From positions 1 to 64,000 of the forward strand of contig JAUIRK010001053.1 in the NCBI GenBank assembly GCA_030549495.1: 64,000 bases of DNA. The letters are read 5' to 3'. Position numbers and translations under genes: made by a program. This document shows, piece by piece, positions 1 through 10,186 of this stretch. Below the pieces are notes generated by a model. It made no database searches. It was not told the origin of the DNA and saw only the letters and a program-made list of their open reading frames with translations. Positions within the stretch are counted from its first letter, which is position 1; every line of letters begins with the position of its first letter. The stretch is from Nectonema munidae (lineage: Eukaryota > Nematomorpha > Nectonematoida > Nectonematidae).

Positions 1-230
1 TGTTAGCCAGACGTGCATAGATTCTTTCTGATTACGTTTATTTTTATATAAAATTGATTGTTATACAATAGTTATGTATTCTTGCATCACTACAAGATCC
101 TTATTTGAATTTTTGAAAACTATTTTTAAATTACTGTTAATTATTTTATAAGCTGTTATTTATTTATAATTTTTTATAAAAATTATCGTAAAAAGACTCG
201 CTTCAATAATTTTGAGGATGTGCGTCCCTG
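1..230. mobile_element. hAT-type element, one terminus only
   Basis: Positions 193-230 match, apart from scattered changes, the right end of the hAT element ending at 30025: a TCAATAATTTTGAGG stem followed by GATGTGCG and a terminal CCCTG. A possible 8-bp target duplication, gtttatac, follows at 231-238, but its partner would lie left of the window. The interior here is plain AT-rich sequence without a recognisable transposase. The homology to the other hAT ends is seen directly; that this is a truncated view of a longer element is inference. Confidence 0.5.
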
Positions 231-709
231 GTTTATACAGGTAAAAATAGCGCGAATAAAGTATATTCATAACGTGGCTGGCTATTCTCACTAATGCTTC
301 GTTACAAAATTCTTCACTTTCAAATAAAACTTGTAAAGTATGTCCCAAATTGATAAGACAAACTTTTCATTTGAGACAAAGCGTACGGAATAGGCATTAA
401 AAAACATCTTTAGCAAAAACATCATTTAGGGTCATTGACCTGCTGATAATTTTACCCCCTTTAGATTAAGTTTCTGACAAAAAATGACCTTAAACAAAAA
501 TGTTATACACTTTTGTTTTTAAAGCCATTAATTCCAGTCTCTATGTTTTGAGCAATTCTTGATGAAAAAAAGTTCACTTTATAAATATTCAGACTTCACA
601 AAATTTTTTCTTAATTTTCCTAAATGAATAACGAAATATAAATATAAAAAGTCTCTAAGTATCACGAAAAACACATGAGGTCATCAAACATATTTTTCAA
701 TAAAAATTT

Positions 710-732
710 TAGGGGGGGGGGGGGGGGGGGGC
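710..732. repeat. G homopolymer tract
   Basis: A run of about 20 G sits in otherwise very AT-rich DNA, just outside the left edge of the reversed TTAA-element fragment. Similar G or C runs occur at 12386-12396, 34848-34857, 43970-43981, 52261-52302, 54547-54556 and 58858-58877, mostly at or near transposon ends. The tract could form a G-quadruplex, but nothing shows a function. Confidence 0.8.
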
Positions 733-741
733 CAAAAAAAG

Positions 742-1345
742 GGGATATTTTTTAATTTTAATTGAATTTGTCCATCTTTTTCCTTTTGCGTGAAAGAGAG
801 AATCTTTTAGATGAAGAAGGTGGACAACTTTTTGTAATTGAACAATGAACATCACGAATGATTCCTCAGAAAAAAACCTTTGAACTGAGATTGGTTGACA
901 AATATAAAATATACCTGATAATAAAATATACGATACTGATAAAAAAAAAGCCTAAGATCAGCAAGGAGATCCTTTAATGAAAATGAGCATATATGTGTAA
1001 AAAACTTTAATTAATCATTTAGATAAACAGTTTATTTTTGAGATGAGATGTCATACATAAATCAAGGTTTGAATGATTTTCATAAAAAATGACTATCACC
1101 ACTGAATTCAGCATACTTGAAAAATTGGTATATATATTGAAAAAACGTTATATAATTATTTAAATAAAAAGTTTATTTTTGAGATGAGCTGTCATATATA
1201 AATCAATTTTTTGACAGGTTTGACTGATTTTCATTAAAAAAATGAAAATCACCACTGAATTCAGGATATTTGAAATATAACATTAAAAATATTTATAAAA
1301 ACTTGTTAATATCTGATTGCCAGACCACTAATAAAATAGTATCTT
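742..1345 (-). mobile_element. Deleted, reversed copy of the TTAA composite element
   Basis: Read on the minus strand, this block repeats parts of the element at 4421-8667. Positions 742-970 are the reverse complement of about 6180-6431. Positions 1015-1275 are two units of satellite A in reverse orientation. The match runs on past the array to about 1314, corresponding to 4492. The last bases (GCCAGACCACTAATA) look like a decayed form of that element's terminal repeat. The copy lacks most of the array and the whole right half of the element. Together with 4.5-6.4 kb it gives a large inverted repeat around 1.3-4.5 kb. Confidence 0.75.
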
Positions 1346-1617
1346 GGCAAATTTCTTCATCGAAATCTTTTTATGTTTAAAAATACATGTTAACATTGCA
1401 CAAGCTGTGCATCAATCATCACCACTTGAACTTGGAATATTTCAAGGTCTTAAGCTGGAATCCATCATCAAGTCTTGTTTGATTACAGCTTCAATAAACC
1501 AGCTCAAATTCTTACTTGCTGATGAAAGAGCCGATAGTACCATTTTTCCCTAACCGAAAGAGACTTTTGAAATGGAGGCGAATATTAAATTTTCCAAATT
1601 CAAAGCGCTGGTATAAG

Positions 1618-2093
1618 GAATTCGAGTCAAAACGCCCGAAACCAAAACACCCGATACAAGAACTTCTGAAACTTGATACTACAAAAAATATTTAAAATTT
1701 AAGATTTTTTCTTGTATCTACGCTTTTTTCCAATTATTATCTTATATATTTTTCTAAGAATATGTTCAATTTAGCACTTTGTTGTTTCCCACGCATAAAA
1801 AGCAGATACAAGATTCCTTTGTATTTTTTTTATTTTTTTATTCTTGTTTTCCTGTTTAAATTAGTCACACCTTTTCTCGTTTCAAACTGATTTTTCGTTT
1901 AAATTGGTAGTTTAATTGTTTTTCAAACCAAAGAAATAATGTATTTTTGTATGATCACTTTTATCTTTCAATCAAATTGATCACTACCATTTCGTGTCAA
2001 ATCGACCGTTTTGAAAACTGTCAAAATAGAGTAAACTTCAAAAAATAGTAACGCCCGAATTATTATTTTCGGGCGTTTTGACCCGGCGGCACC
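1618..2093. mobile_element. MITE, 476 bp, hAT-like
   Basis: The block is flanked by a perfect 8-bp direct repeat GGTATAAG (1610-1617 and 2094-2101). Near each end lies the inverted motif GTCAAAACGCCCGAAA, followed by internal CCCG-containing repeats. No coding capacity is visible. An 8-bp duplication with subterminal inverted repeats fits a non-autonomous hAT element. The exact outermost terminal bases differ between the two ends. Confidence 0.7.
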
Positions 2094-2101
2094 GGTATAA
2101 G

Positions 2102-3190
2102 CACGATTGAATTTTACAATTCTTAAAAGTAAAAATAGAAAAAAACTTACGGACTTCTAAATTAATGTCTTTAGCAAAAGTTAAGGATAACAGAAGTAGA
2201 AAAACTTGAAGGTTTGTCATCTTCGCTGGTAAGAACAGAAGAATATAAATTCGCAAAATTACAGAAATGTGTTCTCCATTACGTCGTAAGCAAACAGAAA
2301 AACTGCGTGTTATATCACTGGACAAATCGTTGAAATGACGTTTGATTTGTTTGCACAATCAGAATGGAATATATGCACTTTCGTGTAAACGTTGTCAAAT
2401 TACAGTAGAGGTAGTTGTGATATATAGGGAAAAATTGTATGAAGAAGAAACCAGGTTACCTTGACAAAGAAGTGCAAAAGGAAACGACGAAAATTCATCA
2501 ACAAATACTGACGTGTATTTATTATGAGGAACTATACTCGATATAGGAGGAAGAAGAAAAGAAAGAAAAAAAATGTTTGAAATGAATTATAGGATCCTTA
2601 AGATCCAAGTTGAGCCTTTCTCAAGGGCGAGATTTCCCTCCCGATCTTTGATACGATTAAATGATGCTGATTTATGTTCTGTCATAAGCAAAGCAAACCA
2701 TTTTTGTCCATTCAAATCAAATAATTTTTGATTTTAACACTTAAAAAATCAAGGAATTTTTTTTTTAATTAAATAATCACAAAAACTTTTGGCTTATTGC
2801 ACGAAATTTTGGACCTAAAGAAAAATTTGAAGTTTTTCATTTAAAAATTAAAAATTAGAAATTTATATCTTGTTTGTTCTATTTTATGTTAAATTACTCT
2901 TTTGTATCTCTTAATTTAATTTACCTATAAAATAAATAAAAAAAAATGTATATATATCTATATATATTTTTTTCTCGATGTTATTTTGCAAGCATTCTCA
3001 TTTTTTAATTGTTTGTATTTTCAATAAAGTTTCTCTCTCTCTCTCTTTTCATTAAAAAAACTTGTTTCTTAGATTAATAAAAAGTTTTTAATTTGGAGTA
3101 AAATAACAATAGTTTTAAAAGAATATTTAATATTTTTAGCTCTTTAGAAATAGTTGTTTAAATTTTTGTTGAACTAAAAAATTTCTTTTT
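2102..3190. other. AT-rich stretch without recognised gene
   Basis: I see no supported gene. It contains AT microsatellite sequence near 2949-2970 and a short (CT)n run near 3031-3047. Confidence 0.6.
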
Positions 3191-3194
3191 GAAA

Positions 3195-3665
3195 CTTTAT
3201 GACCTTAAAAAATCAAGAAAAACAGAAGAAAAATAATTCAAACTAATTTAAAATTGGTTGACAGTGACTTTTTGTTTTTTTTAATGTTTTTTTACTTTAT
3301 TGACTTTTATCAAGCCTGAGCCTGAAAGGAGTGTGTATCCAGTACATTATTTCAGCTCAACAAAAAAATTAATCAAAAATAAAATTTAATCAAAATTAAT
3401 TAAAAATAATTTATTAATTAGGAAATAAAAGTGTAAACTAAAGTTATGAATGATAATTACTATTTAAACATAAAATCATCATTGAAATTTTTTTATTTCT
3501 GGTTTTCTAAAAACAGTTTTACACAGAATAAATTTTGACTTTATTGACCTGAAAAAATCACAGTAGAAAATATAGTTCAAATTAGTTTAAAATTGGTTTA
3601 CAGTGACTTTTTGTTCTTTTTTAAAAAAAATTGGCCTTTCGACTTTATTGACTTTTATTCGCTCT
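3195..3665 (+). repeat. Direct duplication of about 110 bp, spaced about 350 bp
   Basis: The segment around 3205-3310 recurs around 3547-3660. Shared landmarks are a stretch ending CAGTGACTTTTTGTT followed by a T-rich run and CTTTATTGACTTTTAT. The second copy overlaps the gypsy-like fossil on the minus strand. The two segments could be the remains of one element's duplicated ends, but they are too diverged for me to call them long terminal repeats. Confidence 0.55.
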
Positions 3666-3859
3666 TTTGATAAGTAAAAAAATGTTTCGAAATAATGTCT
3701 ACAACATTTTAAGCGTCCAATTACAGCGAACACTTCCTTCTCTATAGCAGAGTGATTACATTCAGATTTATTGGAATCATCAACAGCCCAAACTACAGAA
3801 GCTAAAATCTCTACCAGATTTTGTACACATACCTTTGATCTTAACCACTTGAAGCACAA
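3587..3859 (-). mobile_element. Gypsy-like LTR retroelement fossil, RNase H region
   Basis: On the minus strand this encodes a short peptide with the block SAIEKEVFAVIGRLKCCRHY, which strongly resembles the RNase H region just after the reverse transcriptase in Ty3/gypsy polyproteins (family pattern E-x-N-Y-S-x-I-E-K-E-x-L-A). No intact polyprotein, integrase or capsid region is visible nearby. It is a short, old and broken fragment. Confidence 0.65.
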
Positions 3860-4489
3860 TTTTTAGATCGGGTGAAAGAAGACAGAAAGTAAAGCTTGCG
3901 AGAGACAATAGCAACATTCATGTGAAGATTGAAAGATCTTATAAGCAGTTTGAAGCCAAACCTTGAATCACCGCTACGCTATTTTCTTCCGAAGACAAGT
4001 TCGTATTGAAAAAATTTAGTTTCCTTGACATATCGTCACGACAAATTGTTTCTTCGTCATCTCGACCTGTGTACACTGACGTATATAAATCATTTAAATC
4101 ACTCGTTAATGTAAAATGTTTAAATACGGCAGATTTATGTTTTGAAGCAATGTTAAGAGTGCACCAAGCTTTATAAGAATAATTTTCCAAATGATGTATT
4201 ATCTATTTCTGTAAATCTGTAAAAAAAATTACAGTATAGTATAAAATATGATATATCCAGATGCAAACAAACAATACACACGCTTCCAACGTGCTATCGT
4301 CGGAAAGCAAAATCATAAAGACTGCTAGATTATGGAGTAGGTAACAAACAGGGAAGGAAGGATAAAAAATAATTTTACAGGATCTAAGGAGTCAGAGTCG
4401 TATAAAAAAATAGACTTTAACCCTATTGGTGCTGGGCAAAATTTGTCCGCTCAGGTGGTGGGGACGTAAAGTGCCCCCCTATTTTTCTC

Positions 4490-5990
4490 AGATATTAATA
4501 AGTTATTATAAATATTTTTAATGTTACATATATATTTCAACTATGCTGAATTCAGTGGTGATGTCCATTTTTTATCAAAATTAATCAAACCTGTCAAAAA
4601 ATTGATTTATATTTTACAGCTCATCTCAAAAAAGAACTTTTTATTTAGATAATTATATAAAGTTTTTTACACATGTATACCCAGTTTCTAATATGCTGAA
4701 TTCAGTGGTGATATTCATTTTTTATGAAAATCAATTCAAACCTGTCAAAAAATTAATCTAAATCGGACAGCTCATCTCAAAAAGGAACTTTTTATCTAAA
4801 TAATTATATAAAGTTTTTTACACATGTATACCCATTTTCAAATATGCTGAATTCAGTGGTGATATTCATTTTTTATGAAAATCAATCAAACCTGTCAAAA
4901 AATTCATCTAAATCGCACAGCTCATCTCAAAAAGGAACTTTTTATCTAAATAATTATATAAAGTTTTTTACACGTGTATACCCATTTTCAAATATGCTGA
5001 ATTCAGTGGTGATATTCATTTTTTATGAAAATCAATCAAACCTGTCAAAAAATTCATCTAAATCGGACAGCTCATCTCAAAAAGGAACTTTTTATCTAAA
5101 TAATTATATAAAGTTTTTTACACATGTATACCCATTTTCAAATATGATGAATTCAGTGGTGATATTCATTTTTTATGAAAATCAATCAAACCTGTCAAAA
5201 AATTCATCTAAATCGGACAGCTCATCTCAAAAAGGAACTTTTTATCTAAATAATTATATAAAGTTTTTTACACATGTATACCTATTTTCAAATATGATGA
5301 ATTCAGTGGTGATATTCATTTTGTATGAAAATCAATCAAACCTGTCAAAAAATTGATCTAAATGTGACAGCTCATCTCAAAAAGGAACTATTTATCTAAA
5401 TAAGTATATAACGTTTTTTACACATGTATACCCAGTTTCTAATATGCTGAATTCAGTGGTGATATTCATTTTTTATGGAAATCATTCAAACCTGTCAAAA
5501 AAGTGATTTACATATGACAGCTCATCTCAAAAAAAACTTTTTATCCAAATAATTATATAAAGTTTTTTACACATATATACCAATTTTTAAACATGTGTAA
5601 TTAAGTGGTGATATTCATTTTTTTTATGAAAATCAATCAAAACTGTCAAAAAATTAATTTATCCCAAAAAGAAAGAATCAGTCACGGTTTTTTGAATTAG
5701 AGAATTAAGTTTAATAGAAAGTATAGGGAGATGAAGTTTACCGTGTATGGCATTTTACACACATATACCCATTTTCAAGTAGGCTGTGTTTACTGGTTAT
5801 ATTCCTTTTTTTTAATAAAAAATTAGTCAAACTAGACAAAATAATTTAAATATGACAGCCTATGTCAAAATTAAAATTTTTATTCTTATAAAAATTTTTT
5901 TATACATTTCAAGTATGTAGAATTTAATGGTGATGTCATTTTTTATGAAATCAATAAAACCTGTCAAAAAAATTAATTTATGTAACTCGA
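4490..5990 (+). repeat. Satellite A, about 10 units of 150 bp
   Basis: The landmark GCTGAATTCAGTGGTGAT or a variant recurs at about 4545, 4695, 4846, 4996, 5146, 5296 and 5446, then in decayed form near 5592, 5781 and 5919, giving a period of 150 bp. The central units (4844-5400) are nearly identical and the edge units are eroded, as expected from unequal exchange within an array. Because 150 is divisible by three the array stays open in one frame from 4844 to 5356; that repeated 50-residue reading frame is a by-product and not a gene. Confidence 0.9.
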
Positions 5991-6959
5991 TAGGACCTCC
6001 ATCTTTTTGGCTACAAATTCGTTATCGGCTTGTAGTCTCTAGGTCATATTATAATTTACAGTAGGTAATTTTGCTATTCATTCCATGATGATCCTTTCTT
6101 GGTAGCTCTTTTTTCATTAGAAATTTATATTCTTCAATGTGTGTTCGAAAATTTTTTTATAATGATAAAATTACTATTTTCCTTTCTCAAAGCATTTTGA
6201 TTAAAGAATCTTTTGGATGATCTTAGACTTTTTATCAGTATCGTGTATTTTATTATCATGCCTGAATATTTGTCAACCAATCTCATTTCAAAGGTTTTTT
6301 TCTGATGAATCATTCGTGATGTTCATTGTTCAATTACAAAAAGTTGTCCACGTTCATCATCTAAAAAATTATTTCTTTGACGCAAAAGGAAAAAGATGGA
6401 CAAATTCAATTTAAATTAAAAATATCTTGATAGTGACTAAATTCTCACATATTGGCATCTGTACCATTTTTGATAAATCTGACATATTCTAAATTTTCAG
6501 ATTTCCTACCCATATTAGCTAAATGTTAATTGTAATCCTAGTTGATAAGCTATAGATTTAAATATTTTTCATTTGTAAAAGAGGAACTTTTTTTTCACAG
6601 TGAAAATCTTTTTTGAAGCATCTAATATTATATAATTAAACCACTTCCTAGTTCATTAGAACATGGTAGATCTTCCATTTAGTCAAGATACATATTTTTT
6701 TAATTATTTGTTTTGATCACATGTTCTCTTTTCAATTACTTTTCAACTTGGTTCCTTCTCTCATACAAATTTTCAAAAGATTTTATAATACGTTTTGTTT
6801 TTTTTTAATAAATATTTCATACTCAAGATGATTGTAGAAAGTATTATAAGCAAAAATATACAAAAAAAAAAGTATATTTTTACTATATATGCAGCCGTTT
6901 TTTGAAAATTTTTTACAGAACAATTAATTCAGGCATACATTACTAATTCAATTGCCACT

Positions 6960-8290
6960 TTGAGATATTTTTTAACCGTATTATCCAAAATCCAGTACAG
7001 AAATAAAATAAACATAGTCGATTTGGTATAAAACAGATATTTTATTTTTTTGAAAATATTTTTGAAGACAATATCTAGAAGTAAACCGCAAATCTGATTG
7101 AAGCTTTCAGATATTTTAAAACCATAAATGCCAAACTTGAGTCCAAAAATTAAACCAGCATCTTCCATTTGGCATAAAAACAAACATTTTATTTAAATTT
7201 CAAAAATATTTCTGTAGACATTAGACGTAAATCGAACATTTGATTGAAACTTTCAGACATTTAAAACCTCTAAATGCAAAAAATGATTTCAGAAATAAAA
7301 ATGATCATGGTCGAATTGGTATAAAAACATATATTTCATGTAAAATTAGAGAGAATATTTTGGGATATAGTTTTACGACATAAACCTCAAATTTAATTGA
7401 TACTAGCAGTAAAACCTCTAAATGCGAAAACTGTGTTCAGAAATGAAATCATCATGATCTATTTGCTATAAAAACATATATTTTATGTAAAATTTGAGTC
7501 AATATTTTTGGAAACAAATTTTAGAACTAAACGCAAATTTGATTGATACTTATAGGTATTTTCAAATTCAAGCTGCAAAAATTGAGTTCAGAAATGAAAC
7601 TAGCATCGTTGATTTGATATAAAAACATATATTTAATTGTAAAATTTAAATGAATGTTTTTGGAGACAATTTTTAGAAGTAAACCGCAAATTTAATTAAC
7701 ACTTATAAGTGTTTTCACATCCTAAATGTAAAAAATGAGTTCAGAAATTAAAACAGTATGATTGATTTGGTATAAAAACATATATTTCATGTAAAATTAA
7801 GAGAATATTTTTGGAGATAGATTTTAGAAGTAAACCGCAAATTTGATTGACTGATTTTAATGGTGTCTGAAATATATGAAAGCATATACATTTATATATT
7901 TCAAAGAAGTTTTAGATGGGCAAAATAAATCCATGAGGGCAAGCTCCCCTTATCGACGAGCTTGGTTACACTAATTAATAGGGATAAACCTTTTAAGCTT
8001 TAAATTCTAGAGTTCTATATAGTATGCGTTATAAAAAATATTCGCCTTGCTCAAAACCTCTAAATGTGAAAAATGAGTTCAGAAATGAAAACAGCGTGGT
8101 TGATTTGGTATAAAAACATATATTTCATTGTAAAATTTGAATGAATGTATTTGGAGACAATTTTTAGAAGTAAACCGCAAATTTAATTAACACTTATAGG
8201 TATTTTCATAACCTAAACGTAAAAAATGAGTCCAGAAATGAAAACAGCATGACTGATTTAGTATAAAAACATGTATTTTATGTTAAATTT
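6960..8290 (+). repeat. Satellite B, about 8-9 units of roughly 145-150 bp
   Basis: A second tandem array with no visible similarity to satellite A. Its landmarks are TTTGGTATAAAAACATATAT, a block near AGAAGTAAACCGCAAATTTG and a block CAGAAATGAAA. Units diverge more than in satellite A. About 200 bp of unrelated sequence (7855-8055, with GGGCAAGCTCCCC and GAGCTTGG) interrupts it. The same array with fewer units is found at 18530-19150. Confidence 0.8.
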
Positions 8291-8671
8291 GAAGGTATAT
8301 TTTATTAGATATATTTTTGATCAATCAAAAATTTGATTGACATTTTCTAAAAAGTAGCCATGATTATTAAAAAAATTAAATATATAAAGTGTTATGCGTT
8401 CCAAACTGTACATAATTATAAATTTTCAGGGTATTATATAATATAGATCCTAAGTTATAAGGTTAAGTACAGATAATGTCAAAATTTTGCTGAAAAATTT
8501 TAATTTTTGATTTTGATTGACAGTTTTGGACATGAAAGGGTCATTCAACTACCATGAAAATGGTTTCAAAAGATGCAGCTAGCGATTTTAGGAAAAGTCA
8601 CAAAATTTGAAGGGATATGATTTAGCCAATTTTCTACAATTAATTTTTTGGTGAAGCACTAATAGGATTAA

Positions 8672-9726
8672 GCTAAAAAATATATTTTCTATTTGTAATG
8701 TTTCATGGAGAACTTTAAACGCAGTCAGTTACCTCCCCTTTAATACAACATTTAACACTTAGATGCTTTTCACTATTAAGACGATTATACTAAAGTTACA
8801 AAGTTGTTTTCAGTAGCGCGATCCCGCAATAAATATATTGTCAGAGAAGGAAAAATGACCGAAGCCTAGTATCTGGAGAGTATCAGTAGCTACCAATTCA
8901 CTGCATTGATTTGTTTCAAAGCTTACTCACTTTTTACACGAATTCGAGCTTAACATCATTTTCTTTCTTGCGATCTAGAGAATTGTGTGAGATTATTATT
9001 AGCACCGAGTGGGTTAAAAACATAAATACACCTACTCTTTATTCCATTATAAAAACTCGGATATGTTTAAAAGTAAAATAATAATTTAACCGCAGAGAGT
9101 AAATAGATTCTGAGAGCATAAAGAACACTGAAATATAAATTTTTCCTTCTCTTTTCAGATTTGGATACGCGCAACATAAAAGATTTAAATAAAAATAATT
9201 GAGCATCTATCTTGAGTTCTATCCCGCATCAAGCCTCCTTTCCCTATGGTTTGGTGCAAGCTACCTTTACCTATATAAGTAATATTTCAGTAATATTGTG
9301 GGATTATATAAACCATTCTTTTTTCACAATGGGATAAAATTTCATTATGCGAATAGCTTTTTTGAATGTTCTGTTCGGATTTAACGTGGCGTGCCTGTAT
9401 TTACTTAGATAAACACTAGATACTAGCAAGTCAGTTTGGAGTGGGGCTAGAGAGTCGGAGTCCGTTTCTAATAAAATTAAGAAGTTGGATAGCGTGAGTA
9501 TTAAAAAATTGGTTTAATTTTGTAAGCATATGAAGTCGCCCGTCCTTCATCGAAGTTCTTAGAAAGGGAGATAAGTTGCATCATTTCATCCTCATTTAGC
9601 GCAGAAGTAGTGAAAATATGTAAAAAATAATACAGTAGAAAGTTTTCTCTTTTGACATTACAATTCAAATTTGGTCGCTCTAGGCTTATTCTCTAAAGAT
9701 GTGTTGGCAATGGCAATCCAGGCTAT
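8672..9726. other. No recognised gene
   Basis: AT-rich sequence without a supported reading frame. Around 9210-9270 is a short stretch with the CTACCTTTACC motif found at the end of the SINE copies below, but I could not confirm a SINE body. Confidence 0.5.
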
Positions 9727-9734
9727 GTCCCGAG

Positions 9735-9980
9735 CAGTGGCGGATCCAGAAATTGACCATATTTTAGAACTTTAGGAAATACTAGTTTTGTTTTTCACCG
9801 CCTTGGTAACTTTTTTATTATGGTATATCTTGAGATTGAATTTTATAATGATAAAATAAATCATTTATTAACGTAATCCACTAACATACAAGTCTTGATG
9901 CAAAATGAGTATGGGGAATTTCTGAATCCATTCTTCATAGGGGGCCTAGGTCCAGGTGGCCCGCTCTGGATCCGCCAGTG
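9735..9980. mobile_element. hAT-type MITE, 246 bp
   Basis: Terminal inverted repeats are CAGTGGCGGATCCAGA on the left and CACTGGCGGATCCAGA read inward from the right, one mismatch in 16. The flanking 8-mers are gtcccgag (9727-9734) and atcccgag (9981-9988), seven of eight identical. The length, the CAxTG ends and the 8-bp duplication fit a non-autonomous hAT. It lies about 200 bp beyond the 3' end of the IF1 gene. Confidence 0.88.
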
Positions 9981-10085
9981 ATCCCGAGCAGAGCAACACA
10001 GCTCAATAGAGTGCAATGCAAAGATTGGCTTAGGCCTCAATCATAAAACATCATATTGATTTGGTAAACTTGTAATGCTAGGAAA

Positions 10086-10091
10086 TTTATT
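10086..10091 (-). terminator. Candidate polyadenylation signal of IF1
   Basis: TTTATT on the plus strand is AATAAA on the minus strand, about 96 nt beyond the IF1 stop codon. It is the first canonical hexamer I noticed downstream of the gene; use is inferred. Confidence 0.45.
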
Positions 10092-10186
10092 AACAAAAAT
10101 ATCTTTGAGGATAAAGCAAGAACATCTTAAAGTAGAAAACAAAAAAGTCAAATGACATAGGTCATTAGAAAAGAGTTGTGCTCGTA

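Larger units (their letters stand above)
4421..8667 (+). mobile_element. TTAA-flanked composite non-autonomous element with two satellite arrays
   Basis: The element is flanked by TTAA at 4417-4420 and 8668-8671. Its left end reads CCCTATTGGTGCTGG and its right end, inverted, reads TCCTATTAGTGCTTC, so the termini are imperfect inverted repeats. TTAA targets and a CCCT start are hallmarks of the piggyBac superfamily, so I infer a non-autonomous piggyBac relative. From left to right it holds satellite A (4490-5990), a spacer, a block at 6180-6431 shared with the reversed copy at 742-970, a spacer, satellite B (6960-8290) and a unique right end shared with 19140-19516. No transposase is present. 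A separate 200-bp unrelated insertion sits at about 7855-8055. Confidence 0.75.

Noticed and set aside
1344-1553. 69-codon plus-strand frame
   Set aside because: No family recognised and it adjoins decayed element ends; not enough evidence for a gene.
3195-3665. Long terminal repeats of the gypsy-like fossil
   Set aside because: The two similar segments are only about 110 bp, diverged, and one overlaps the coding fossil rather than flanking it.
4844-5356. Long repetitive open reading frame of 170 codons
   Set aside because: It is the in-frame reading of a 150-bp satellite; neighbouring units break it and it has no gene context.
4490-8290. Possible CRISPR-like array because of regular spacing
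   Set aside because: Whole 150-bp units repeat; there are no short repeats with unique spacers and the genome is eukaryotic.
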